Made by a program: the position numbers and the translations under genes
Assembly (NCBI GenBank): GCA_900771195.1
Contig: CAAGMZ010000013.1
Coordinates: 1-22,267 of the forward strand
Length of the DNA: 22,267 nt
Source: Lachnospiraceae bacterium
GTDB lineage: Bacteria; Bacillota; Clostridia; Lachnospirales; Lachnospiraceae
Direction: 5' to 3'
Shown: one piece after another, positions 1-7,335 of the stretch
Numbering within the stretch: position 1 is the first letter of the stretch
Layout: every line of letters begins with the position of its first letter
Notes under the pieces: model-generated
The model's database searches: none
What the model was told of the DNA's origin: nothing
The model's input: only the letters and a program-made list of their open reading frames with translations

Positions 1-125
1 GCTTCGTTTTGTGCTGTCCTCTCGGACCTCACTGAATGTTGAAAATTTAAAGAAATTTTCAGGGTTGTTTCACTGTTTGATTATCAAGGTTCTTTTCGCC
101 TCGCTGCTGTTTTCTCAGCGACAGC
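1..125 (-). other. Transcribed leader running off the left edge, probably an rRNA operon leader
   Basis: Stretch downstream of the strong minus-strand promoter at 132-160. Read on the minus strand it contains AACCTTGATAATCAAACAGTG followed by AAACAACCCTGAAAATTTC and a small GTCC-GAGA-GGAC hairpin near 15-30. This style resembles the leaders and spacers of rrn operons in Clostridia as I remember them. No open reading frame on the minus strand has a ribosome binding site here. The 16S gene itself is not in the window, so the identity is an inference from promoter strength and leader style. Confidence 0.45.
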
Positions 126-131
126 TTATTC

Positions 132-160
132 ATAATACAACATCAGTCTTTCTTTGTCAA
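132..160 (-). promoter_or_regulatory. Very strong sigma-A promoter with A/T-rich UP-like tract (putative rrn promoter)
   Basis: On the minus strand a perfect -35 TTGACA (155-160) and a -10 TATTAT (132-137) are separated by exactly 17 bp. Immediately upstream, 161-195 is an almost pure A/T tract with phased A and T runs, as in UP elements of ribosomal promoters. The predicted start is near 125 and transcription leaves the window to the left. Box quality is seen directly; the rrn assignment is inferred. Confidence 0.75.
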
Positions 161-218
161 CAAGTTTTTCAAAAATTTTTTTATTTTTTTCGAAAAGCAT
201 GAATAAGCATTTATTAAT

Positions 219-248
219 GCCGGCTGACAGGCATTTGTGCCAGCCGGC
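219..248 (-). terminator. Hairpin downstream of potD
   Basis: A GC-rich dyad lies 11 bp past the potD stop: GCCGGCT (219-225) pairs with AGCCGGC (242-248). An inner GGCA/TGCC pairing and a four-base bulge close a TTTG loop. The following minus-strand sequence is AT-rich but lacks a clean T run, so this may be a weak terminator or a transcript-end stabilising hairpin before the next promoter. Confidence 0.5.
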
Positions 249-258
249 GGAGTTAATG

Positions 259-1791
259 CTATTTTACAGCACGGTATCCTTTGGGAACCCTTTTCTTAAA
301 TATCCGGTGTCTGAAAACAAAGACAAGTACCATTAACGCCACTGCTGCTATGACGATTGCCGCAGTTACCCATTGTTTGACCGTGACAGACCTCAGATTA
401 AAGCATCTGACATTAATCCACATCTGGTTTACATTTTGGTTTACTTCCTTGTCAAAATACTCCATTACCGCACTTCTGGCAATTTCTTCCTGAGAAGGAT
501 ACTGTGCCGAGAGCTGTCTTTTAAGCTGATCCGGCGTAGTAGTAATCACATAATCAGGATTGGTGTTGTCATTACAAAAAAAGTATCCAATCGGATATTC
601 TACCGTTTCCTCAGCATCCTCGTCAGCTCCGTATGTCCAGTCGATATACTCTTTGATAAGAGTATCGTCCCCACCGGAAACCACGGATGTATATCCTATG
701 TAATACATATTCCGAATTGCATTGTCCGGGCGCGAAAGATAGTTTATGAAGGCTTCTGCTGCGTGCTGTTTTGCCGCATCACCGTTTATGCCGTTTTTGA
801 GCATAACCCATCCGTCAAACCAAAGGTTTGTGCATTCCTTGGGAACTGCCCACTGAAGATACATTCCGTCCTCCTCAGCCTGGTCTATGGCGTAAACAGC
901 ATCTCCGGACCACTGCTGGTTAATCAGCACTTTGCCGCTTACCATATCGGCCTTACCGCTGTCTGTCTCAAACGAATATACATTTTCATATATATTCTTA
1001 AGAACATCCTCAGCTTTATCAATCGTCTCTGTTCTGGTATCATTCATTATTTCCGACAATTCTTCTTTGTAGCTCTCTGATTCGATAAAGCCTTCATCAA
1101 GAAGCTTATCACTGTTGATGATTGCCAACGCAGGAAAATAAGCATCGCGGACATTGTCCTTTATCGTTATTTTTCTGTAGAACTCCTGATTTTCAAAAGC
1201 AGTCCATGTGGAAACGTCTTCCTCCGCTACCTCCTCCGGATTATACAAAAAGCCTACAATGCCCCACATATAACCGGCTGCGTAATCTGCCCACGGCTGC
1301 CCGTCAATTTCACTGCTCTCAAAAACTTTTTCGATATACGGCGAAACGCCTTTAATATAATAATTGTTCTCATCTTCGGGATCAAAAAATCCCTCTGACA
1401 GCGGGGTAAGCATGCCTTCCTTCATAAGCTTCATTATCATATAGTCGGAAGGACACACAAGATCAAACGTATCACCCAGAGTAAGCTGACTGTAGAGCTC
1501 CTCATTGGTTCCGAAGGTGGAATATTCAACCTTAACCCTGATGCCGTACGTCTCATAGTACCATTCTTCAAAATCATCCGTAAGGCTGTTCTCTCCAAAA
1601 ACCTCTGCACTTTCAAGGTCAATAATTTCGTCGTCTCCCCATCCGCCTTCGTCAATATACTCTTCCCAGTTGCATACGCGAAGAATAACCGTATCGCTGT
1701 CAGACGCCGCTGCCGCAGCAGGCGCCGCCGTTGCGGCAAATAATGCAGTTGTAAGAGCAGCCGCCATCAATTTAAACTTCAGCTTTTTCAT
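259..1791 (-). CDS. potD: Spermidine/putrescine-type ABC transporter substrate-binding protein, membrane-anchored
   Basis: Extracytoplasmic solute-binding protein that would deliver polyamines (or a related substrate) to PotB/PotC. The start chosen is the ATG at 1791 giving MKKLKFKL, with AAAGGCAGG upstream; an in-frame start 13 codons earlier would spoil the signal peptide. Residues 1-29 form a signal peptide ending in an alanine-rich AxA-type region without a cysteine, so there is no lipobox. PotD-like motifs follow: VILRVCNWEEYI near the N-terminus, VEYSTFGTNEELYSQL, FDLVCPSDYMIMKLMKEGML and DGWVMLKNG. At about 510 residues it is much longer than E. coli PotD (348). The extra length includes an acidic N-terminal insertion and, at about 474-493, a hydrophobic helix followed by a basic tail (RHRIFKKR). 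It is therefore probably anchored through its C-terminus. It overlaps the end of potC by 20 bp. The family is clear; exact substrate is not. Confidence 0.88.
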   Translation of the reverse strand: MKKLKFKLMAAALTTALFAATAAPAAAAASDSDTVILRVCNWEEYIDEGGWGDDEIIDLESAEVFGENSLTDDFEEWYYETYGIRVKVEYSTFGTNEELYSQLTLGDTFDLVCPSDYMIMKLMKEGMLTPLSEGFFDPEDENNYYIKGVSPYIEKVFESSEIDGQPWADYAAGYMWGIVGFLYNPEEVAEEDVSTWTAFENQEFYRKITIKDNVRDAYFPALAIINSDKLLDEGFIESESYKEELSEIMNDTRTETIDKAEDVLKNIYENVYSFETDSGKADMVSGKVLINQQWSGDAVYAIDQAEEDGMYLQWAVPKECTNLWFDGWVMLKNGINGDAAKQHAAEAFINYLSRPDNAIRNMYYIGYTSVVSGGDDTLIKEYIDWTYGADEDAEETVEYPIGYFFCNDNTNPDYVITTTPDQLKRQLSAQYPSQEEIARSAVMEYFDKEVNQNVNQMWINVRCFNLRSVTVKQWVTAAIVIAAVALMVLVFVFRHRIFKKRVPKGYRAVK

Positions 1792-2584
1792 TTCCGGTAC
1801 CTGCCTTTCTGGAGGAAACAACATTTCCAATAACCACTGTAGCTCCTACCACTACAAAAATCACTGTTGAAAGTGCCCACAATGCCGTTCTTATCTCAGT
1901 GTGCGAGCCCTTGGTGGCATTAACCACATAAGTGCTTATGGTATCAAAGGTCGCAGGTTTCGTGTATGTGGTTATAAAATAATCATCAAGTGAAAGTGTT
2001 ACGGAAAGCAAAAAGCCTGACACAATTCCCGGCACAAGCTGCGGAATTACAACCTTCCAGAGTGCCTGGGCAGGATTTGCCCCCAGGTCCAGGGCTGCCT
2101 CGTATATACTGTTGTCCATCTGCTTAAGCTTGGGCACAACAGATAAATATACAAAAGGAGCCGAGAAAACAACATGTCCTATCACAAGGGGAACAAATGT
2201 GTCTTTGTCCATTCCCAGAACAACTATAAGAAGCACACAAAGCGAAAAAGCCGTCACAACCTCTGCATTGACAACCGGAATCTGGTTTCCGAAAGTAATA
2301 AAACGCTGTGCTCCTTTTCTCGAGTAAAATGCGCCTATTGCTCCTATTGTTCCCAATATGGTAGCAATCAGGGCAGAGCCTATGGCAAGCAGGAATGTTC
2401 CGCCTATCATCCCGAGAAGCTCAGGCGTTGTAAAAAGTGTTATATAATTGTCCGGTGAAAAATTTCCGCTTGTTCCTATGGTTGCCGTATCCGTAAAGCT
2501 GTATACCATAAGTATCAAAATAGGCAGATACATAAAAATAAGCACTATTCCCAGCCACGCGGACCGCATTATCTTTTTTATCAT
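1772..2584 (-). CDS. potC: Spermidine/putrescine ABC transporter permease PotC
   Basis: Inner-membrane permease subunit of a polyamine-type importer, 270 aa, the usual length for PotC. The N-terminal helix (WLGIVLIFMYLPILILMVYSF) and later hydrophobic segments fit a six-helix BPD_transp_1 protein. The EAA loop that contacts the ATPase is visible as AALDLGANPAQALWKVVIPQ, including the invariant G. SLDDYFITTYT after it is a typical PotC signature. The start ATG overlaps the potB stop (ATGA, 2581-2584), indicating translational coupling; a G-rich AGGGGGG lies 7 nt upstream. The end overlaps the potD start. Confidence 0.93.
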   Translation of the reverse strand: MIKKIMRSAWLGIVLIFMYLPILILMVYSFTDTATIGTSGNFSPDNYITLFTTPELLGMIGGTFLLAIGSALIATILGTIGAIGAFYSRKGAQRFITFGNQIPVVNAEVVTAFSLCVLLIVVLGMDKDTFVPLVIGHVVFSAPFVYLSVVPKLKQMDNSIYEAALDLGANPAQALWKVVIPQLVPGIVSGFLLSVTLSLDDYFITTYTKPATFDTISTYVVNATKGSHTEIRTALWALSTVIFVVVGATVVIGNVVSSRKAGTGNEKAEV

Positions 2585-3372
2585 AATACCGCCCCCCTGC
2601 TGTTATTCTCGTCACTGAAGCCATTGGTGGCTGCCGTGATAATGAATATTATTATCAGAAGCACAATAGAAATCATTGACCCACTGTGCCAGTCGTATGC
2701 ATGAAAATAACTTCCTATGAGACTGCCCATAATATATGTACTGTTGTACAGCATATCAAGAATTACATAGTTGGTCATTGCAGGCAAAAACACCATGGTA
2801 ACTCCGCTTATAATTCCCGGTACCGAAAGCGGAACCGTGACCTTTAAAAATCCTGCAGTCTTGCCGGCGCCAAGGTCGCTTGCCGCTTCCAGCAGGCTTT
2901 TGTCAAGCTTGCTCAGTGTGGTGTATAAAGGAAGTATCATAAACGGAAGAAAGTCGTATGTCATTCCTATTACGGTATTAAGGAAAGGATGAAATGACAG
3001 GTTTCCCTCTATCATTGTGAGAACTTCCTTCAGTGCAACTATTCTCAGTGTGAAATTAATCCACATGGGAACAATAAAAAGAAGCAGCAGCACTGTTTTT
3101 TTCTTCATATGGCTGGTGGCAAGTATGTATGCAACCGGATAAGCGATTATCAGACATACAATCGTTACCGTCACCGCTACCGCCATGCTGTAGCAGAGTG
3201 TGCCTATCGTGTTGGGTCTTGTAAAAAAGCCCACAAAATTCGTAAACGTAAACCTGCCTTCCCCATTGGTAAACGCATAATAAAGCACAACCAGAAGAGG
3301 GGCAATGACAAAGCATATCAGAAACGCTGCATAAGGGATGCAAAGCTGTTTCCGTGAAAAACGAATTTTCAT
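2581..3372 (-). CDS. potB: Spermidine/putrescine ABC transporter permease PotB
   Basis: Second permease subunit, forming the membrane channel with PotC. It is a hydrophobic protein of about 263 aa with an N-terminal helix (PYAAFLICFVIAPLLVVLYY) and an EAA loop AASDLGAGKTAGFLKVTVPL near residue 180, then further helices. Two ATG codons compete for the start. The one at 3378 lies only 2 nt from AAGGAG, whereas the one at 3372 has an 8 nt spacing, so 3372 (MKIRFSRK) is preferred. The gene lies 14 nt after potA and overlaps potC by 4 nt. Confidence 0.93.
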   Translation of the reverse strand: MKIRFSRKQLCIPYAAFLICFVIAPLLVVLYYAFTNGEGRFTFTNFVGFFTRPNTIGTLCYSMAVAVTVTIVCLIIAYPVAYILATSHMKKKTVLLLLFIVPMWINFTLRIVALKEVLTMIEGNLSFHPFLNTVIGMTYDFLPFMILPLYTTLSKLDKSLLEAASDLGAGKTAGFLKVTVPLSVPGIISGVTMVFLPAMTNYVILDMLYNSTYIMGSLIGSYFHAYDWHSGSMISIVLLIIIFIITAATNGFSDENNSRGAVL

Positions 3373-3386
3373 CTGCATCTCTCCTT

Positions 3387-4892
3387 TCAGGCTTCTTCTC
3401 TCAGTGAAAGCTCAATGCTGTCCTTAGGGATTATCACGCTTACACGGTCATTTTCATTCCAGAGGTAGTCATCATGAAGATGAATATCCTCCTCGCTTTT
3501 GGTCCTGACAATGTAATGGTAATGGTCTCCCTTATAGATAAGTGATATGATATTGCCGCAGGTTCCGCCGGCATCCACATCATCGCTCATCTTAACTGCA
3601 GTTACAGGCACTCTTACAGTCACCTTAACTCCATCTGTGTCTATCTCGTTGCCATCGGCGTCAACAAGGCATCCGTCCTCATTAATTGAAGAGCCGGCAT
3701 AAAGCTTTGTCACATCGCACTCAAATTCACCGTCAGCAAAAAGAACCGTGTAATTTCTGGTAAGCTCACCATCAAAAACATTTCTGTTGGTCTCTGCAAG
3801 AATAACATGTATGCCGTCCGGCTCAATGTTCATTCCAATGACATCATCCACATTGGCGCTTCTGGTGCTCTGTATAACCATCTCGTTGTTTCCTGACTGT
3901 ACAGTTATTTCATAATGTATTCCCTTGAAAATAACGGATGTGACGGTACCGGTGATGGTGCCGTTGTCAGGCGTTGTCATGATGACATCCTCCGGTCTTA
4001 TTACCACATCGACCTTGGAACCCGGTGCATAATCATCCAGGCAGGTAAATTCTCCGCCGCAGAAATTAACTTTTTTCCTTCCGACCATCTTTCCGTCAAA
4101 AATATTGCTCTCTCCAATAAAGTCCGCCACAAAAACCGTGTTGGGCTCATTGTAGATTTCTTCAGGAGTGCCTATCTGCTGAACCATACCGTCCGACATT
4201 ACGACTATCTTGTCAGACATGGTCAGGGCTTCCTCCTGGTCATGTGTAACATATATGAAGGTAATTCCAAGTTCCTTATGCATCGCCTTAAGCTCAAGCT
4301 GCATCTCTTTTCTCATCTTGAGGTCAAGAGCACCAAGCGGCTCATCAAGCAGAAGTATTTCCGGCTCATTGACTATCGCTCTCGCAATGGCTATACGCTG
4401 CTGCTGTCCGCCTGAAAGAGTTGAAATGCTTCTTTTCTCAAAGCCCTCAAGGTCAACTATCTGAAGTGCATGCTGTACTTTTTCCTTAATCTCTTTCTTC
4501 GTAAGCTTTTCCCTGCGGGTAATCCTGTTTCCCGCCTCATTTTCATACACTTTTTCGACCGTTTTAAGCTTGAGTCCGAAAGCAACATTGTCAAAAATAT
4601 TCAGATGCGGAAACAATGCATATCTCTGGAATACCGTGTTAATTGGTCTTTTGTTGGGAGGAAGTTTGCTTATATCCTCTCCGTTAAGTAATATCTGTCC
4701 TTCTGTCGGAATATCAAATCCGGCAATCATACGCAGTGTTGTCGTCTTTCCGCAGCCCGACGGGCCGAGAAATGTTACAAACTCTCCCTTTTTAACCGTT
4801 AGATTAAAATCTTCGACAGCCACAAAGCCATCTTCAAAACACTTTTTGATACCCTTGAGTTCAATAATGTTTTCTGAAAAATTCTTATCCAT
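3387..4892 (-). CDS. potA: Spermidine/putrescine ABC transporter ATP-binding protein, with duplicated C-terminal domain
   Basis: ATPase that powers the PotBC importer. Numbered from the chosen ATG (about 501 aa): Walker A GPSGCGKTT at 43-51, Q-loop Q89, signature LSGGQQQR near 159-166, Walker B LLLDEP at 180-185 and the H-loop histidine H217. A charged insertion (about 112-136) sits in the helical subdomain. The region beyond residue 260 is much longer than in standard PotA (350-380 aa) and contains two related TOBE-like halves. One has NIFDG and SVIFKGIHYEITV; the other has NVFDG and SLIYKGDHYHYIV. The start is uncertain: the ATG at 4892 has only a weak GGTG upstream, while a strong AAAGGAG (about 4949-4955) precedes in-frame TTG/ATG codons at poor spacing. 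First gene of the pot operon. Confidence 0.92.
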   Translation of the reverse strand: MDKNFSENIIELKGIKKCFEDGFVAVEDFNLTVKKGEFVTFLGPSGCGKTTTLRMIAGFDIPTEGQILLNGEDISKLPPNKRPINTVFQRYALFPHLNIFDNVAFGLKLKTVEKVYENEAGNRITRREKLTKKEIKEKVQHALQIVDLEGFEKRSISTLSGGQQQRIAIARAIVNEPEILLLDEPLGALDLKMRKEMQLELKAMHKELGITFIYVTHDQEEALTMSDKIVVMSDGMVQQIGTPEEIYNEPNTVFVADFIGESNIFDGKMVGRKKVNFCGGEFTCLDDYAPGSKVDVVIRPEDVIMTTPDNGTITGTVTSVIFKGIHYEITVQSGNNEMVIQSTRSANVDDVIGMNIEPDGIHVILAETNRNVFDGELTRNYTVLFADGEFECDVTKLYAGSSINEDGCLVDADGNEIDTDGVKVTVRVPVTAVKMSDDVDAGGTCGNIISLIYKGDHYHYIVRTKSEEDIHLHDDYLWNENDRVSVIIPKDSIELSLREEA

Positions 4893-5014
4893 GGCAACAC
4901 CAGCCGTTACATTTGCCAAACCCATAACTGACAAAGTACGGCTCTCATCTCCTTTCGTCAATTATTTTGATAGTACAATGTTCACAGTCCCAAATATGCA
5001 AAAAAAGCAGGTAA

Positions 5015-5037
5015 TCAAGGTGCATTCCGTTCCTTGA
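5015..5037 (-). promoter_or_regulatory. Hairpin in the potA leader, possible attenuator
   Basis: On the minus strand TCAAGG (5032-5037) pairs with CCTTGA (5015-5020) around an 11 nt loop. A run of seven T follows at 5000-5006, but 8 nt separate stem and T run, which is poor for a standard intrinsic terminator. A role in attenuation is conjecture. Confidence 0.25.
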
Positions 5038-5092
5038 CCACTGCCTTTCGTTTCTGTGCGCACTGTGTGTTTAGTTTTGATAAACTGTATAA

Positions 5093-5121
5093 ATAATATA
5101 TTATGTTTTGCTTTATGTCAA
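5093..5121 (-). promoter_or_regulatory. Promoter of the potABCD operon
   Basis: On the minus strand TTGACA (5116-5121) and TATTAT (5093-5098) are separated by 17 bp. The predicted start is near 5086, which leaves a leader of about 190 nt before the preferred potA start. The leader holds several complementary segments, described among the findings. Confidence 0.8.
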
Positions 5122-5129
5122 TAATTTTT

Positions 5130-5640
5130 TCACACCTGCATGCGTAGCAGGAATGAACCCTGAAGAACCATATGAAATCTGTATATTCATTCGGATAATC
5201 CTGCGGTCGGAAAAATAATCATTCCGGGCGGCCGCTTACGTTTATGCCAAGAACATCAATAATTACAGCTGTACAGTAAAAAATGGAATCATAATGCGTT
5301 TTCAGATAAGAAAATGAAGGTCTGAATGTGTTATCTGTTTTTTGAGGGCTTAGTCTGTAAATTCCTTCTTATTCCTTTGTTTTGTTCAGATAAGAATCTC
5401 AAATTATCGCTAAGCTATCTTACAATTTATATGATTTTTGTAATCCGCATTTATTTTATGCCTGAAATATAAGATAAAAAAGACCAATCAGAAGAAAATT
5501 ATCCTATTTTCGAAATTCAAAGAATCATATATAACAAAATAAAAGTTTATTTCACCGATAAGATGTGCGGATTTGAAAATCTTATCGGTAAATGAAAATT
5601 GCATATTACAGTATGATGTAAGCACCACAACCGGCTCACA
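5130..5640. other. Long AT-rich intergenic stretch without a recognisable gene
   Basis: About 500 bp between the potA promoter and the palindromic element has no open reading frame with a ribosome binding site on either strand. It holds an 11 bp perfect inverted repeat (ACCGATAAGAT at 5554-5564 against 5579-5589, 14 nt apart). It also holds a 12 bp direct repeat TTCAGATAAGAA at 5301 and 5385. On the plus strand a CAGATAA/TTATCTG dyad at 5303-5337 is followed by six T. It may be a decayed region or hide a small RNA; I recognise nothing specific. Confidence 0.5.
5554..5589. repeat. 11 bp perfect inverted repeat
   Basis: ACCGATAAGAT (5554-5564) is repeated in inverted orientation as ATCTTATCGGT (5579-5589) with a 14 nt loop. 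The flanks (TTATTTC and AAATGAA) add partial pairing. No T run follows on either strand, so it is not an obvious terminator. Confidence 0.7.
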
Positions 5641-5647
5641 CTAAACA

Positions 5648-5774
5648 GGCTGTAAAATAATTATTTGAGTTGGGTCTGAGAGCGCCGGTACTTGGCACGC
5701 GTATTTTGCGTGCTTTGTACCGCTACGCTCTCAGTTAGCGAAAGCGCCCAACCTCAAATAATCATTTTACAGCC
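5648..5774. repeat. ~127 bp imperfect palindrome, MITE- or intergenic-repeat-like
   Basis: The outer arms (5648-5674 and 5747-5774, starting GGCTGTAAAAT and ending ATTTTACAGCC) match over about 27 bp with one substitution and one inserted base. Inner segments CTGAGAGCG, GGTAC and GGCACGC are mirrored by GCGTGC, GTACC and CGCTCTCAG around an ATTTT-containing loop (5701-5707). The right arm carries an unpaired insert with the compact hairpin GCGAAAGC (5738-5745). It has no coding capacity. It lies directly downstream of murA and could act as a 3'-end hairpin, a cruciform or a small non-autonomous mobile repeat. Confidence 0.8.
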
Positions 5775-5795
5775 CTTTATTTTACAGCCCTTTAT
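5766..5795. repeat. 15 bp perfect tandem duplication across the murA stop codon
   Basis: TTTACAGCCCTTTAT occurs twice head to tail (5766-5780 and 5781-5795). The second copy contains the murA stop codon (5792-5794); the first copy contains the outer end of the palindrome. It looks like replication slippage or a junction duplication made when the element arrived. Confidence 0.8.
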
Positions 5796-7084
5796 ACAAC
5801 CTTAAAATCAAACTGTCTTATATCCTTCTCGCATTCCGCCTTTATCATATCGGCTCCCAGTTCCCGCATCTTAAGGTCAAAATCCTCATAGCCTCTCTCA
5901 ATATACTTGATGTCATCAATTATCGTTCTGCCGTCCGCAATGAGTCCGGCAATGACAAGTGCAGCACCGGCTCTGAGATCAGGTGCGGTAACCTCTGCGC
6001 CTGTAAGCCTCTCGACTCCGGTAATAACTGCCGTATTTCCTTCAACCTTGATATCGCAGCCCATTCTGGCAAGCTCATCTACGTATTTGAATCTGTTTTC
6101 CCATATGCTTTCGGTCACAATGCTTGTTCCGTCGCATGCAGACAAAAGTACAGTGGCCTGTGGCTGCATATCTGTGGGAAATCCGGGATACGGGAGGGTC
6201 TTTATATTGGTATGCGTAAGATTATCGCTTCCGATTACCCTGACAGCGTCATCATACTCTTCTACTGTGCATCCGATTTCAACAAGCTTGGCTGTTATCG
6301 CCTCAAGATGCTTGGGGATAACATTCTTTATCAATACATCCCCGTGTGTGGCTGCTGCAGCTATCATAAATGTTCCTGCCTCAATCTGGTCGGGAATGAT
6401 GGAATATACAGTGCCATGAAGCTTCTCAACTCCATTGATTCTTATCACGTCGGTTCCGGCACCCTTGATATCGGCTCCCATACAGTTAAGGAAATTGGCA
6501 ACATCAACCACATGCGGCTCCTTGGCTGCATTTTCAATAATTGTCCTGCCCTCTGCAAGACATGCGGCAAGCATGACATTAATGGTAGCTCCGACTGTAA
6601 CAACATCCATGTAAATATGGCTTCCTGTAAGTTTTTCAGCCGAAGCGCATATCATTCCATGCTCAACCAGAACTTCCGCTCCCAGGGCTTTAAGGCCCTT
6701 TATATGCTGGTCTATCGGTCTGCTTCCGATATTGCAGCCTCCGGGAAGTGCAACCTGTGCATTCCCCTTTTTCCCCAGAAGTGCTCCGAGCAGATAATAA
6801 GATGCTCTTATCTTTTTAATGTATTCATAATTAACTGTAGTCGAAAAAATGGCGCTTCCGTTAATTCTGAATGTGTGTTTATCTATTTTCTCAACTATGG
6901 CTCCGATTTCCTTTATGGCATCAATAACCACTCTGGTATCACGCACATCAGGTACATTCTCTATAGTAACCGGTTCGTCAGCCATGACAGCAGCAGCCAG
7001 TATCGCAAGTGCAGCATTCTTTGCGCCGCTAACCTCAACATGGCCTTTTAAGCGATTTCCGCCTCGTATAACATACTGTTCCAT
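5792..7084 (-). CDS. murA: UDP-N-acetylglucosamine 1-carboxyvinyltransferase (MurA)
   Basis: Cytoplasmic enzyme transferring enolpyruvate from PEP to UDP-GlcNAc, the first committed step of peptidoglycan synthesis. Its 430 aa is the normal MurA length. The substrate-binding N-terminus GGNRLKGHVEVSGAKNAAL is intact, and the catalytic cysteine is C117 in LPGGCNIGSRPID, where fosfomycin would bind. The C-terminal ATVLLSACDGTSIVTESIWENR and RAGAALVIAGL blocks are also typical. The ATG is preceded by AAAGG with good spacing. Firmicutes often carry two MurA paralogues; this could be either. It has its own promoter and follows the M23 peptidase gene and its terminator. Confidence 0.96.
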   Translation of the reverse strand: MEQYVIRGGNRLKGHVEVSGAKNAALAILAAAVMADEPVTIENVPDVRDTRVVIDAIKEIGAIVEKIDKHTFRINGSAIFSTTVNYEYIKKIRASYYLLGALLGKKGNAQVALPGGCNIGSRPIDQHIKGLKALGAEVLVEHGMICASAEKLTGSHIYMDVVTVGATINVMLAACLAEGRTIIENAAKEPHVVDVANFLNCMGADIKGAGTDVIRINGVEKLHGTVYSIIPDQIEAGTFMIAAAATHGDVLIKNVIPKHLEAITAKLVEIGCTVEEYDDAVRVIGSDNLTHTNIKTLPYPGFPTDMQPQATVLLSACDGTSIVTESIWENRFKYVDELARMGCDIKVEGNTAVITGVERLTGAEVTAPDLRAGAALVIAGLIADGRTIIDDIKYIERGYEDFDLKMRELGADMIKAECEKDIRQFDFKVV

Positions 7085-7209
7085 GTTCCTTTACCTCTCA
7101 AAAGCAATTATATGCTCAAACATACAAATTAAGCCAAGCAGGATTTCATTCTCACAACTTCGCCTTCTGACAAATCGCCTTGAATCATATTTTCTCAAGA
7201 CATAAGAAG

Positions 7210-7237
7210 AGTATAACATAAAAAGTGAATTTGTAAA
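7210..7237 (-). promoter_or_regulatory. Promoter of murA (extended -10)
   Basis: On the minus strand TTTACA (7232-7237), a 16 bp spacer and TATACT (7210-7215) preceded by TGT form an extended -10 promoter. The predicted start is near 7203, giving a leader of about 118 nt. It lies just past the terminator of the upstream gene. Confidence 0.7.
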
Positions 7238-7255
7238 CCACTTTCTGATAATTAC

Positions 7256-7280
7256 CAAAAAGGGGCTGTAAAAAGCCCCT
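7256..7280 (-). terminator. Intrinsic terminator of the M23 peptidase gene
   Basis: On the minus strand AGGGGCT pairs with AGCCCCT around a short T/A loop and is followed by TTTTT (7257-7261). It is a compact GC-rich stem with a T tract. Confidence 0.88.
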
Positions 7281-7290
7281 GAATAAGTAA

Positions 7291-7322
7291 AGACATCTAT
7301 TCACTTTCGTGAACAGATGTCT
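7291..7322 (-). terminator. 14 bp stem with GAAA tetraloop upstream of the terminator
   Basis: On the minus strand AGACATCTGTTCAC and GTGAATAGATGTCT flank a GAAA tetraloop. One position is G:U in the minus-strand RNA but A:C in the plus-strand RNA, so the fold favours minus-strand transcription. A short TTTACTT follows. It probably serves as a first terminator or 3'-end protector for the peptidase mRNA. Confidence 0.75.
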
Positions 7323-7335
7323 CATATCACATTAT

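Noticed and set aside
373..1080. 235-codon open frame on the plus strand opposite potD
   Set aside because: No ribosome binding site, Cys/Ile/His-rich nonsense composition, and entirely antisense to a clear potD gene.
3915..4415. 166-codon plus-strand open frame opposite potA
   Set aside because: Antisense shadow of the ATPase domain without translation signals.
5303..5346. Plus-strand intrinsic terminator (CAGATAA/TTATCTG then T6)
   Set aside because: A 21 nt loop, an A/T-only-rich stem and no plus-strand gene upstream make it unconvincing.
5648..5774. An insertion sequence remnant
   Set aside because: The inverted arms resemble terminal repeats, but there is no transposase fragment and the whole unit is one palindrome, so it is listed as a repeat instead.
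6212..7051. 279-codon open frame on the plus strand opposite murA
   Set aside because: Antisense shadow of MurA; its composition is not protein-like and no promoter or ribosome binding site precedes it.
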